A stretch of DNA of 64,000 nucleotides from CAYVQE01 sp964633205 (GTDB taxonomy: Bacteria > Myxococcota > B64-G9). This document shows positions 16,336 through 26,481 of this stretch, piece by piece. The stretch spans positions 148,303 through 212,302 of the forward strand of contig CAZWFN010000001.1 of the NCBI GenBank assembly GCA_964633205.1. The letters run 5' to 3'. The notes beneath the pieces are model-generated. The model saw only the letters and a list, made by a program, of their open reading frames with translations. It was not told where the DNA came from and ran no database searches. The position numbers and the translations under genes were made by a program. Positions within the stretch are counted from its first letter, which is position 1. Every line of letters begins with the position of its first letter.

Positions 16336-18180
16336 TCAGGTCGCCGCGGTCCGGCCGGTCATTCGGGTCGAGCCGTCGAGCCAGCGGCGGATGGTGCGCT
16401 CGAGCGCATTCGGCTCGAACGGTTTGAACAGGCAATCGTCCATGCCGCACTGCAGACAGCGGGCGCGGTTTTCGTCGGTGACATTGGCGGTCACAGCCAG
16501 TATGGGGATCCGCCGGTCACCGCGCAGGGCCTCGCGCCGGCGGATGGTGGCGGTGGCCTCAAAGCCATCCATCTGCGGCATGTGGCAATCCATGACGATC
16601 AGATCGTAGTCGGACAGGCCGGTGCGCTCGACGGCCTCACCGCCGTCGCCCACCAACTCCACCCGCGCCCCCAGCCGTTCCAGCATCAGCCTCAGCAACA
16701 GCCGGTTGTTGGGATCGTCCTCGGCCACCAGCAGCCGCGCCCCTTCCGCCGCGGCTTCGCTCGCGGCTTCTGCCCCAGCCACCTTCCGCTCCGACTGCCG
16801 CGGACCGGGTCCCTCCGAGACCGTCGCCCCGGCCCGCGGCAAGCGCAGGGTGAACCAGAACCGCGATCCCCGGCCGACCCGGCTGTCCAGCTCGAGCACC
16901 CCACCCATGGATTCCACCAGCCGCCGGCTGATGGCCAGCCCCAGGCCGACCCCGCCGCGCGGCGACCGTTGCGGGCACTGGCCCTGCTGAAACTCCTCGA
17001 ATACCCGGACTCGCTGCTCTGGAGGAATGCCGACCCCGGTATCGCTGACCTCCCAGCGCAACGCGCAGCAACCGTCCCGCCCGGCGGTCGCCGCGATCCG
17101 CAGCTCGACCCGACCGCTCTCGGTGAACTTGATGGCATTGCCCACCAGGTTGTCCAGCACCTGCCGGATGCGGCCCGAATCGCCCAGCACCGCTGGCGGG
17201 CAGCCGGGATCGGCCTCGAGCGCCAGCGTCAAATGCCGCTCCTGAGCTGCCGCGCCGAACAGCGCGCACACCTCGGCCGCCAGCGCCGCCGGCGCGAAAG
17301 GCCGGCAGTTGGGCGCGCTCCCTCCCGCCTGCAAGCGCGACAGCTCGAGCACATCGTCGATGATGGTCAGCAGGTGCTCGCCGGAGCGATGGATGGTGTC
17401 GACCAGCTCGCGCTGGTGCTTCTTGAGCGGGCCGTCCGCCAGAACGCTGTTCAGCCCCAACATTCCGGTCAGCGGGGTGCGCAGCTCGTGGCTCATGGCG
17501 GCCAGGAAACGACTCTCCACCGCCGCTGCCTGCTCCGCCTGGCGGCGGGCGGCGTGGGCCTCCTGCTCGGCCCGCCGCCGTTCCTCGGCCTCGCGCTCCA
17601 GGCGCCGCTGGGCCCGATCGCGCAGCAGCTCGGAGACGACCGAGACCGCGGTCACGAACACCAGCGCCCCGAACCAGCGCTGGCTGAAGATGGCCGGGTA
17701 GTCCACCGGCAACCAACCGCTGGGCAGCGCCAGCACCAACCCGGCGACCAGCACGAAGGCGCCGGTCCACAGGCCGCCCCAGCGGCGGCCGAGGCAAAAC
17801 ATGGCCATCGGCGGATAGACGAACACCCAGACGGCGCCGGTGCCCCGCACCCCACCGGTGCCCAGCAGGTAGATCAGCAGCCCGGCCACCCCGCTCATGG
17901 CCACCATGGTCGATGGCCAGTAGCGCTTGCTCCAGCGCAGGTGGACGACACAGCCGATCGACATCAGGGCCACTCCGCCCAACACCGCCGACAGCACCGG
18001 CTCGCCGGCCAGCAGCGCAGCGACCAGAAACCAGCAGGTGACCAACAAGCCGACAAAGGCGAACCCCTGGGCCATCAAGACCCGCCGCCGGCACTCGGGA
18101 TCCGCGGGTTGCGCACAGGCGGCCAGCAAGAAGCGCTCGATGCGAGCGCGCATCCCGACTTCATCCCGCGGTCGTTCCAT
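16336..18180 (-). CDS. Hybrid sensor histidine kinase with receiver domain
   Basis: A 614-residue inner-membrane sensor. The N-terminal third has about six transmembrane helices and no separate periplasmic domain. A short coiled coil (RRLEREAEERRRAEQEA) leads to a HisKA domain with phospho-acceptor His231 (AAMSHELRTPL), an ATPase domain with NLVGNAIKF, DTGVGIP and GVGLGLAIS, and a C-terminal receiver with phospho-acceptor Asp531 (IVMDCHMP) and Lys in KPFEP. It resembles BarA-type hybrids that need a separate phosphotransfer protein, none of which is nearby. GGAG supports the ATG at 18180. It is divergent from the DUF5916 gene. Confidence 0.93.
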   Translation of the reverse strand: MERPRDEVGMRARIERFLLAACAQPADPECRRRVLMAQGFAFVGLLVTCWFLVAALLAGEPVLSAVLGGVALMSIGCVVHLRWSKRYWPSTMVAMSGVAGLLIYLLGTGGVRGTGAVWVFVYPPMAMFCLGRRWGGLWTGAFVLVAGLVLALPSGWLPVDYPAIFSQRWFGALVFVTAVSVVSELLRDRAQRRLEREAEERRRAEQEAHAARRQAEQAAAVESRFLAAMSHELRTPLTGMLGLNSVLADGPLKKHQRELVDTIHRSGEHLLTIIDDVLELSRLQAGGSAPNCRPFAPAALAAEVCALFGAAAQERHLTLALEADPGCPPAVLGDSGRIRQVLDNLVGNAIKFTESGRVELRIAATAGRDGCCALRWEVSDTGVGIPPEQRVRVFEEFQQGQCPQRSPRGGVGLGLAISRRLVESMGGVLELDSRVGRGSRFWFTLRLPRAGATVSEGPGPRQSERKVAGAEAASEAAAEGARLLVAEDDPNNRLLLRLMLERLGARVELVGDGGEAVERTGLSDYDLIVMDCHMPQMDGFEATATIRRREALRGDRRIPILAVTANVTDENRARCLQCGMDDCLFKPFEPNALERTIRRWLDGSTRMTGRTAAT

Positions 18181-18256
18181 CGCCTGCTCCGGGGCTGGGC
18201 GGAGTCGATCCGTCCGCCAGTATCGACCCTGGCCGGCCCGCCTGCAAGCGCCCGGC

Positions 18257-18272
18257 ACCGGGGGACCCCGGT
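18257..18272. promoter_or_regulatory. Inverted repeat between divergent genes
   Basis: ACCGGGG and CCCCGGT are separated by GA in the 166-base gap between the divergent hybrid-kinase and DUF5916 genes. It could be an operator or a chance palindrome in GC-rich DNA; the arms are only 7 bp. Confidence 0.25.
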
Positions 18273-18346
18273 TTGGCCCCCGCTCTCTTACCTCGACCGC
18301 TTTGCCCCCGGCGTCGATCTGTGCGAAACAGGCTGCGGGAGACGGG

Positions 18347-20847
18347 ATGCACCGCGGAGCGATCATCGCCGCTGGAAATGCCCATTCGCCGCTGGCGGTG
18401 CGGCTGGGTGTGGTCGTCGGGCTCATCTTGCTGGCGCTGCCGGCCGCGGCTGCGGATCCGCCGCCGGCCCGCAGGCTGCGGGCGGTGCGGCTGGAGCAAC
18501 GGCCGCAGATCGATGCCCGGCTGGGCGAGGCGGTCTGGTCGCGGGCGCCGGTGGCCAGCGGATTGATCCAACGCTTCCCCCACACCGGCCGGCCGGCCTC
18601 CATGGCCACACGCATCCAGGTGGCCTATGACGATAACGCGCTTTACGTGGCGGCCCGCTGTCTCGATCCAGAGCCGGAGCACATCGTCGCCCGCACCACC
18701 CGGCGCGATCGCTGGATCGAATCCGACTGGTTCACCGTGACCATCGACAGCCGCCGCGATCGGCGCACCGCTTACTTCTTCGCGGTCAACGCCGCCGGAG
18801 TCCTGCGCGACGGCACCCTGCGCGACGAGAACGTGACCGATGACGCCTGGGATGGTGTCTGGTCCGCGGCCGCCAGCGTCGACGCGCAGGGCTGGCTCGT
18901 CGAAATGCGGATCCCGCTGCGCTTGCTGCGCTACAGCTCCGGCAGCGACGTTCGTTTCGGCATCCAGTTCGAGCGCTGGATCAGCCGCCGCAACGAGTCG
19001 GACTACTGGCAGCACATTCCCCCCGACAGCGGCCGCTGGGTGTCGCGTTTCGGCACCTTGACCGGGCTCGACCTGCCCCCGCCGCCGCTGGCGCTGACGC
19101 TGACGCCCTACGCGGCCGCCCGGCCGCGGATCCACGATGCGGCCCTGACCGGTGAGCGTCCGCTGGAGCTGGGCGCCGACGGCAAGCTCGGGCTGGGCAG
19201 CAACTTCATGTTCACCTGGACCGTCAATCCCGACTTCGGCCAGGTCGAGGTGGACGAGAAGGTGCTCAATCTTTCCACCTACGAGACCTTCTTCCCGGAG
19301 AAGCGGCCTTTCTTCCTCGAAGATCGCTCGCTGTTCCGGCTGAGCGACTCCGGAGGCTACGGCGACGCCCAGCTGTTCTACACCCGGCGCATCGGCCGCC
19401 AGCCGCGCTCGCCGCAGCTGGAAGCTGATCAGCGCTTGATCCGACCGGCGCCGGTACCACGCATCTACGGGGCCGCCAAGCTGGCCGGCGAGACCCGGGG
19501 CCAGCTCAAGGTGGGCTTGCTGCAGGCGATCACCTCGCAGGAGCGGGTCGTGTTGCAGACAGCCGACGGCCGCCGCGCCTCGAAGCCGGCAGAGCCGCTG
19601 ACATCCCACAGCGTGGCACGCTTGCAGCAGGGGTTTTGGCGCCACTCCTCGGCGGGTCTGCTGGCCACCGCCATGGCCACCCCGAACGACGGCGCCGCGC
19701 TGACCGGCGGCGGTGACGTACAGCTCGAGTTGTTCGACGATCAGGCCCAGCTTACGGCACAGGGGCTGGTCAGTTACCTGAGTCGAGCCCGCTTCGGCTG
19801 GCAGGACCAGTACCTGCAGGCGGCGCTCGGTCGCGACGGCCCCTTCGGCTACGGCGGCCGGCTGAAGCTGGCCAAGACCGGCGGCGAGCACCTGGTGGGC
19901 TCGGTCAGCACCTTCTACTACAGCCCCAACCTGGCCCTGAACGACATGGGCTATCTGGACCGCGCCGACCGTTTCATGCTCAGCGCCAGCCTGCGCCACC
20001 ACCGCACCAAGCCGCTGGGTCCGCTGGCGCGCTACGCCATCCAGCTCAACGGCTGGCTCGACCGCAGCGCCGACTTCACCTTCAACCTCGGCGACGGCTT
20101 CAGCGTCGACGCCTGGGTCGACTTCGTCAACGGCTGGTATGCCGGTGCCTGGACCTTCGTCGGCTGGCCCCTGTGCGACGATCGCGAGACGCGCACCGCC
20201 GGCCGCATCGCCTTCTGCGGCCATGATCTGCGCACCAAGGTGGGCTTCTACGGCCAGACCAGTGAAAAGCACCCGGTGGCGGTGGGGCTGGATGCCGGCT
20301 GGAAGAGCACCGAACGGGGGCAGGGTTTCTGGCTGAGCTTGCCGCTGACCTTCAACCCGCTGGCCCGGCTGCAGATCAGCTTGCTGCCCGGCTACGAGCG
20401 CACGACCGGTCAGCCGCGCTGGCTGGAGACCCGCGACGCCGGAGCCGAGCAACGCTTCTCGTTCGCCGATCAGCACGCCGAGATCTGGGACATCACCCTG
20501 CGCACCACCTTCAGCTTCACCCCCCGGTTGAGCCTGCAGGCCTTCGCCCAGCTGTTTCTGGCCGCGGTGGATCACGGCCAAAAGTACAGCGCCACCGTCG
20601 CCGGTCGCCGCCTCCGGCTCGGCGACTTGCAGCCCGATCCGGCGGTGGCGGACGAATACGACTTCACCTCCACCGCGCTGCAGGTCAATTTGATCCTGCG
20701 CTGGGAGTTCAAACCCGGCTCGTTGCTGTATCTGGTCTACAACGGGGCGCTGGGCGACAGCGCCGCGCGGCCGGAGTTCCGCTTCGGCCCTTTGCTCGGT
20801 GACCTGTTCGCCGGCCGGGCCAGCCACCTGCTGGTGCTCAAGCTGAC

Positions 20848-20863
<16 letters not shown>
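18347..20863 (+). CDS. DUF5916 outer-membrane protein with N-terminal sugar-binding-like domain
   Basis: An 838-residue exported protein with a signal peptide (LGVVVGLILLALPAAAAD). Residues of about 30-240 look like the CBM9-type beta-sandwich common in this family (PQIDARLGEAVW, YDDNALYVAARC, DWFTVTIDS). The rest, with NPDFGQVEVDEKVLNLS, FFPEKRPFFLED and many alternating aromatic strands, matches DUF5916 and probably forms a beta-barrel, ending LKLTYFFG. The function is unknown; a surface glycan or lipid role is guessed in the literature-level description of such proteins. GGGAG precedes the ATG. Its end overlaps the sigma-54 activator gene by 16 bases, convergently. Confidence 0.88.
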
Positions 20864-22416
<1,553 letters not shown>

Positions 22417-22442
22417 GGTCCCTCCGGAGCCGGCGGCTGCAG

Positions 22443-22496
22443 CGCGATATTTCGAAGACGACGCGAAATAGCATAACCAATTCGCGAAATATCGCA
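22443..22496. promoter_or_regulatory. Probable enhancer (UAS) sites for the sigma-54 activator
   Basis: GCGATATTTCG at 22444-22454 and its exact reverse complement CGAAATATCGC at 22485-22495 form an 11-bp inverted repeat. CGCGAAATA occurs at 22462-22470 and again at 22483-22491, and TTCGCGAA at 22481-22488 is itself palindromic. The cluster lies about 50-100 bases upstream of a -24/-12 promoter and beside the gene of an enhancer-binding protein, the usual arrangement of upstream activating sites. Confidence 0.65.
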
Positions 22497-22546
22497 ATGG
22501 ACAGCCCTGGTACACCATAACACACAGATTGAAAAGGGATTATTTT

Positions 22547-22562
22547 GGGCATGCTCCTTGCG
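22547..22562 (+). promoter_or_regulatory. Sigma-54 (-24/-12) promoter
   Basis: GGGCATGCTCCTTGC fits the TGGCACG-N4-TTGC consensus, with GG at 22548-22549 and GC at 22560-22561 exactly ten bases apart. Transcription would begin near 22573, giving a leader of about 29 bases before the ATG at 22602. The AT-rich flank and the divergently encoded activator support the call. Confidence 0.68.
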
Positions 22563-22601
22563 ACGCAGTCCTCGGAGATTCTGCCACAGGAGGTTTGCGA
22601 G

Positions 22602-23360
22602 ATGGAGCGCCACCGGTCTTTCTTCGCGGCCAGCACCCTGGCGCTGGTGCTGCTCACCGGCCCAGCCGCCGCCGGCGCTGATGCGGGTGAGCGCATCCTG
22701 CGCCTGATGGATGCCCAGCTGACCTCGGCCGACAGCCAGTACTTCGAATACGAGATGATCACCCGCACCCCGGGCCGCGGCCAGCGCAGCACGGTCTTCG
22801 AGGTGACCATACAGGGCGATCAGCGCCGGCGGCTGGAGTTCCTCGCCCCGGGCGACGTCAAGGGCATGCGGGTGCTGATCCTGTCGCTCGACCGGATGTA
22901 CGTCTACCTGCCGGCCTACCGCAAGGTGCGCCGGGTGGCCAGCCACGTGCGCGACCAGGGCTTCATGGGCTCGGCATTCAGCCACGACGACATGTCGGTG
23001 GTCACCTATGCCGACAAGCTCAGCGGCCGCCTGCTCGCCGAGGACGACGAGCACTGGACGGTCGAGGCGGTGCGGCGTGCCGACAGCGACTACCGCTACG
23101 CCAAGCTGCGCCTCGTCATCCGGCGCGACATCCGCCATCCGGCGCGCATCGAGTACTTCAACGCCGCTGGCCAAAAGGTCAAGACCGAGACCCGCAGCGC
23201 CTATGAGTGCCGCGGCCAGCACTGCAATCCCAAGCGCATGACCCTGGTGGATCACACCCGCGGCGGGGTGACCAGCGTGCTCGAGCGGCGGGCGTGGAAG
23301 ATCGAACCCGAGGTGCCGGCCAACTTCTTCAGCGTCCGCTCGCTGCAGCGCCGTCGCTAA
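22602..23360 (+). CDS. Outer-membrane lipoprotein-sorting family protein (LolA-like)
   Basis: A 252-residue periplasmic protein with a signal peptide (FFAASTLALVLLTGPAAAG). The mature part has the LolA-like beta fold: YFEYEMITRTPGRGQR, MRVLILSLDRMYVYLPAYRKVRRV and the family-typical GSAFSHDDMSVV. Such proteins usually accompany RND-type exporters and are thought to carry lipophilic cargo; no RND gene is adjacent here. AGGAGG lies 8 bases before the ATG and a sigma-54 promoter is 40 bases upstream, so expression is probably switched on by the divergent activator. The final 35 bases recur 409 bases downstream as a gene remnant. Confidence 0.88.
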   Translation: MERHRSFFAASTLALVLLTGPAAAGADAGERILRLMDAQLTSADSQYFEYEMITRTPGRGQRSTVFEVTIQGDQRRRLEFLAPGDVKGMRVLILSLDRMYVYLPAYRKVRRVASHVRDQGFMGSAFSHDDMSVVTYADKLSGRLLAEDDEHWTVEAVRRADSDYRYAKLRLVIRRDIRHPARIEYFNAAGQKVKTETRSAYECRGQHCNPKRMTLVDHTRGGVTSVLERRAWKIEPEVPANFFSVRSLQRRR

Positions 23361-23368
23361 ACCCAAGG

Positions 23369-23391
23369 TCCCCCGCCCGAAGGGCGGGGGA
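23369..23391. repeat. Dispersed GC hairpin, copy 1
   Basis: CCCCCGCCC and GGGCGGGGG with loop GAA, extended by a T-A pair, starting 8 bases after the LolA-like gene. The same hairpin and a related flank of about 40-50 bases (ATGAC-rich, then CCCA-AGGCC) occur at 38997-39019. It has no U-tract, so a simple terminator is unlikely. Hairpins like this mark the ends of IS200/IS605 elements, but no transposase gene is present. Confidence 0.75.
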
Positions 23392-23498
23392 TGACAAAAT
23401 AAATGACTTAGAGAGCCCATAGGCCCTTGGTGATGCCCGAACGACAACATGTTGGTCGAAACGGATGCAACCACATAAGAGCGGGTACGATTAAGCCA

Positions 23499-23532
23499 AC
23501 ACCCGACGCAAGCGAAGTCTTGCGTCGGGTGT
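23499..23532. repeat. Dispersed 14-bp-stem hairpin, copy 1
   Basis: ACACCCGACGCAAG and its perfect complement CTTGCGTCGGGTGT surround the loop CGAAGT. The whole hairpin plus about 8 flanking bases recurs in inverted orientation at 50042-50075, right after secA. No T-run follows either copy. Confidence 0.8.
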
Positions 23533-23727
23533 AGAGTCTTGATCCGTACGTTCTCCGCAGCTTGCGTAGAAGTTGTCGATGCTCGACAACGGTGCATCAA
23601 CTCCAACGCGGCCCGACCTTTTTGGTTGCGGCGGCGGTTTGTGCCGTGCCCTTGGGTGCGGAGCCGCGATGGGGCGGGGAGCTTCGCTCTAGCGCGGCCC
23701 GGGACGAGTGGGCCCAGCTCGCCCGCA

Positions 23728-23762
23728 GCCAGCTTCTTCAGCGTCCGCTCGCTGCAGCGCCG
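23728..23762 (+). pseudogene. Remnant of the 3' end of the LolA-like gene
   Basis: These 35 bases match 23319-23353 with one mismatch and would encode SFFSVRSLQRR, the C-terminus of the intact gene. No other part of a second copy is recognisable upstream. A tandem duplicate that lost its body, or insertion of the intervening 400 bases with partial duplication, would explain it. It is not translated in any complete gene. Confidence 0.65.
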
Positions 23763-23789
23763 CCGGCGGAAAGCTCCGGGCCTGATGCA

Positions 23790-24851
23790 TCAAGGGGCCG
23801 GCCACTCGACCACCTCGATGCGTTCCACCGCCTGGAGCCAGCGGTCGGCGTGCAGATCGCCCGCCAGCACCAGCTGAAAACGCCCGCCATCCGCGAGCGG
23901 CCGGCCGCCGCAGCGGTCGGCCAGCAGGATGCGATCGCCGCCGGGCGCGTATAGCTCGCCCGCCGACACCAGCACCTGGTAGCCATCGGGGGCCGACAGC
24001 ACCACCGCCCGCTGCGGATGGAAGGCGAAGCCAGCCGCCTCCAGCAGCACGCGCAGCCGCACGCCGCTGTAATGCCGCAGGCCGTGGAAGCCGGTGCCCT
24101 CGCCGGTGCGCACCGCCGTCAACTCGCGCCGCGGCAGATCGGCCGGCAAGGCGTCGAAGGTGCGCGCCGCCACCCCTACCCCTTCCAGGCGGACTTCCGC
24201 TGCGTAGAGGCGCTGCCGGGCATCGCGCTTCGGCGCGGGCGACGCCGGGCGCGGCTCCACCACCGCGATCGCGACCACCGGCTCCACGGCCCGGTCGCCG
24301 TAGATCACCCCGGACGGCACCAGCTTGGGCAGGGCCACCCGGCGCTGCAGCTGCTCCAGCCGCGGCCGCGCTTCGGCCGGCTGGTGGCAGCGGCTGCAGG
24401 CCTTGTGGGGCCGCACCGGGGTCCAGTCGGTGGCCAGAATGAAGCGGCCCGGATCGCTGTAGAACACCTCGCCCCAGGACAGCAGCACCGAGCGCCCCCG
24501 CCGATCGCGAACGGCGATGGCCAGGTCGGTCGGCTTGCGGAAGGCGCCGGCGCTCTTGCCCAGCCGGGCCAGCTCCAGCACCTGCCGCAGCGACGCACCG
24601 CGATAGCGCATGGTGCCGTGGAAGCTGCCGTCGCGGTGCACCTCGCTGAGCTGAACTGCATGGTGTGGCAGGCGCTGCAAGTCGGCCAAGCGCAGCCGCA
24701 GCGGCTGGCCGACCGCGCCGCTGATGCGCAGTTCGGCCGGCCGGACCGCAGCCCCGGCTCCAGCCCCGGCTGCAGCCACCGCGGCCGCCAGCAGCAAGGC
24801 CCCGCTGCCTGTTGCGTACCGTGCCATCCCGGACAGGCGCCTCCGTCGCAT
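23790..24851 (-). CDS. Periplasmic monohaem protein with two sulfite-oxidase-fold domains
   Basis: A 353-residue exported protein (signal segment about 15-36). Two tandem regions, about 40-145 and 205-350, resemble the molybdopterin-binding fold of sulfite oxidases (LADLQRLP, YRGASLRQVLELA; YSGVRLRVLLEAAGF, APDGYQVLVS, VERIEVVE). Neither has the Cys that would bind molybdenum. Between them lies CSRCH (152-156), a c-type haem site. It is the last gene of a coupled operon, overlapping the ResB-like gene as ATGA, so its haem is probably attached by the two preceding genes. An electron-transfer or binding role toward the TonB receptor system is inferred; no enzyme activity can be named. Confidence 0.8.
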   Translation of the reverse strand: MRRRRLSGMARYATGSGALLLAAAVAAAGAGAGAAVRPAELRISGAVGQPLRLRLADLQRLPHHAVQLSEVHRDGSFHGTMRYRGASLRQVLELARLGKSAGAFRKPTDLAIAVRDRRGRSVLLSWGEVFYSDPGRFILATDWTPVRPHKACSRCHQPAEARPRLEQLQRRVALPKLVPSGVIYGDRAVEPVVAIAVVEPRPASPAPKRDARQRLYAAEVRLEGVGVAARTFDALPADLPRRELTAVRTGEGTGFHGLRHYSGVRLRVLLEAAGFAFHPQRAVVLSAPDGYQVLVSAGELYAPGGDRILLADRCGGRPLADGGRFQLVLAGDLHADRWLQAVERIEVVEWPAP

Positions 24852-25693
24852 CAGACCACTCCTTTCTCGGCTCCGGCGTCACGCCGGCGGCGGCCCAGCA
24901 GGCCTTCGACGTAGAACCACAGCAACAGAATCAGCACCAGCCCGAAGGCCGGCAGGATGATCGGCAACCCCGGGTCGTAGACCACCAGCAGGCTCGGCCG
25001 CGGCCCGCTGGCCGCCGGGGTGGGCCCGGCATGATCGCAGCTGACCGCGCGGTCCGCGGCGGCCGGTCTCTTCTCCAGCGGTCGATCCAGCAGCAGGTGG
25101 CGACCGCGGAACGAAGCGGGGTCCAGGTGGACCACCTCCAACCGATCGCCCCCCGGCCCGCGCAGCCGGACCCGCTGCCGCGCCAGCCACTGGCCCAACC
25201 GCGAGCCGGGTGGAAAGGCCTCGCCCTCGAAGCCGATCACCTGCAGTTCGGCCCCGGCCACCTCGATCCGGCCGCCCGGCCCGGGCAGGCCCAACCGCTG
25301 CCAGCTGCCCCACCCCAGGGTGATCGCATGGCCGACCAGGATCGCCCAGAACAGGATATGGATGGCGGTCGGGATCAGGGCCACCGTCCAACGGTGGCCG
25401 CCCAGCTCGCGCCGCCGGGGCCATAGGGTGCGCAGCCGTTGCAGGGCGCAGACCGCGGTGTTGATCGCCAGCGCCGTCAGGCACAGCAGCAACAACAGCA
25501 GCCACCAGCAACGATGCCACTCATCGGCCAGGTGGCGGGCCAGCCAAATCGGGGTGGCCAGACGGTTGAGCTGGCCGAACAGGGCCTTGTCCGAGGCGTA
25601 CAGACCGCCGATCAGCATGCAGCCGGCCGCCGCCAGCAGCAGCCAGAAGGCCAGCCGCAGGTCCCCCATCGCGCGCCACAGCCGCAGCCACAC
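24851..25693 (-). CDS. ResB-like cytochrome c biogenesis protein
   Basis: A 280-residue membrane protein with the ResB layout: MGDLRLAFWLLLAAAGCMLIGGLY as first helix, a second helix (CWWLLLLLLCLTALAINT), a third (HILFWAILVGHAITLGWG), a periplasmic beta domain and a last helix near the C-terminus. ResB works with CcsA in system II to handle haem and keep the apocytochrome Cys reduced. The GTG at 25693 is chosen because GGAGG lies 5 bases upstream and the CcsA-like stop is one base away. The family is usually longer, with a bigger periplasmic domain, so this is a short member. It probably serves the CSRCH protein encoded next. Confidence 0.82.
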   Translation of the reverse strand: MWLRLWRAMGDLRLAFWLLLAAAGCMLIGGLYASDKALFGQLNRLATPIWLARHLADEWHRCWWLLLLLLCLTALAINTAVCALQRLRTLWPRRRELGGHRWTVALIPTAIHILFWAILVGHAITLGWGSWQRLGLPGPGGRIEVAGAELQVIGFEGEAFPPGSRLGQWLARQRVRLRGPGGDRLEVVHLDPASFRGRHLLLDRPLEKRPAAADRAVSCDHAGPTPAASGPRPSLLVVYDPGLPIILPAFGLVLILLLWFYVEGLLGRRRRDAGAEKGVV

Positions 25694-25694
25694 C

Positions 25695-26471
25695 TCAGCC
25701 TCCGATCCGTGGGAAGAACAGCTCCTGCACGGCGCTGCTGGCCGATATCGCCAGGCCCACCAACCCGGCCACCACGGCGAAGCCGGCCCGGCGCTGCAGC
25801 GGCCAGCGGGGCAGGTAGCGCAGGTGCAGGTAGGCGGCGTAGAGCAGCCAGACGCCGGCCGAGAACAGGTGGCGCGGGCTGAAGCGGAAGGTGTTGCCCC
25901 AGCCCAGATAGCACCAGGCGAAGCCGACCACCTGGGCGATGCTGAAGGCCACCAGGCCCCAGACCAGGTAGGCGTGGAAGCCGGCGGGCTCACCGCGGTG
26001 GGGCCGCAGCAGCGCCAATGCGGCCCACCAGGCTCCGCCGAGAAAGGCCGCGTAGGCCAGCCCCTCGGTGATGAAGAAGGCGGTGGCCAGCGCGGTGATC
26101 TTGCGCGGCTCCGGGGGCAGGATGCCCTGGGCGTAGGCGATGCTGAAAGCCAGCAGCGCCAGCGCCGGTACCAGCCCCAGGCCCCAATGCGACGACCCCC
26201 GGGCCAAGCGTTCCAGGCCGGCCAGCAGGGCCAGACACCAGGGGATGAAGAAGGTGCCCTCGAATACGGGATTGGCGATCCAGACCCCGCCCAACCAGCC
26301 GCGGCCCAGCAGGGCCAGCGCGTGGATCAGCAGCCCGGCGCAGTAGAACCACCAGGCCGGCCCGAGCCGGCTGCTGCGCCGCGCCGGCCAGCGCCACCAG
26401 AGCAGCAGGGCGCCGGCGTAGCAGAGCAGGGCGATGACCAGGTAGCTGGGCCTGCCGGTGGTGAACACCAT
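25695..26471 (-). CDS. CcsA-like cytochrome c assembly membrane protein
   Basis: A 258-residue protein with about eight transmembrane helices, like CcsA/CcmC haem handlers. The segment CYLGWGNTFRFSPRHLFS corresponds to the WWD domain (usual form WG-x-W-x-WDP), but the second and third Trp are Phe and the Asp is Ser. His in GLLIHALAL, SPRHLFSA and YLHLRY remain as possible haem ligands. It lies between a TonB receptor gene (10-base gap) and a ResB-like gene (1-base gap), completing a system II-type pair. The altered WWD motif suggests a specialised or weakened haem-binding mode. ATG at 26471. Confidence 0.8.
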   Translation of the reverse strand: MVFTTGRPSYLVIALLCYAGALLLWWRWPARRSSRLGPAWWFYCAGLLIHALALLGRGWLGGVWIANPVFEGTFFIPWCLALLAGLERLARGSSHWGLGLVPALALLAFSIAYAQGILPPEPRKITALATAFFITEGLAYAAFLGGAWWAALALLRPHRGEPAGFHAYLVWGLVAFSIAQVVGFAWCYLGWGNTFRFSPRHLFSAGVWLLYAAYLHLRYLPRWPLQRRAGFAVVAGLVGLAISASSAVQELFFPRIGG

Positions 26472-26481
26472 GCACTCCAGC

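Larger units (their letters stand above)
23361..23789. other. Intergenic region with repeats and a gene remnant
   Basis: About 430 bases without an intact gene between two convergent genes. It holds two dispersed hairpins (23369-23391 and 23499-23532) and a copy of the 3' end of the LolA-like gene (23728-23762). Around 23615-23700 a plus-strand frame reads like a signal peptide (PTFLVAAAVCAVPLGAEPR) without a following protein. The region looks like the debris of a duplication or insertion. Confidence 0.6.

Noticed and set aside
14842..18630. A 1262-codon plus-strand open frame opposite DUF4105, the metallo-hydrolase and the histidine kinase
   Set aside because: It is antisense to three well-supported proteins and its composition (Gln/Arg/Pro/Gly-rich, no domain) is what GC-rich codon bias produces on the other strand.
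22417..22518. Longer start of the sigma-54 activator at an ATG
   Set aside because: The region is AT-richer, contains the palindromic sites and lacks a ribosome binding site; a TTG preceded by GGAGGG fits better.
23369..23532. Possible CRISPR-like or tandem array from the hairpins
   Set aside because: The two hairpins differ in sequence and each occurs only once here; there are no regular spacers.
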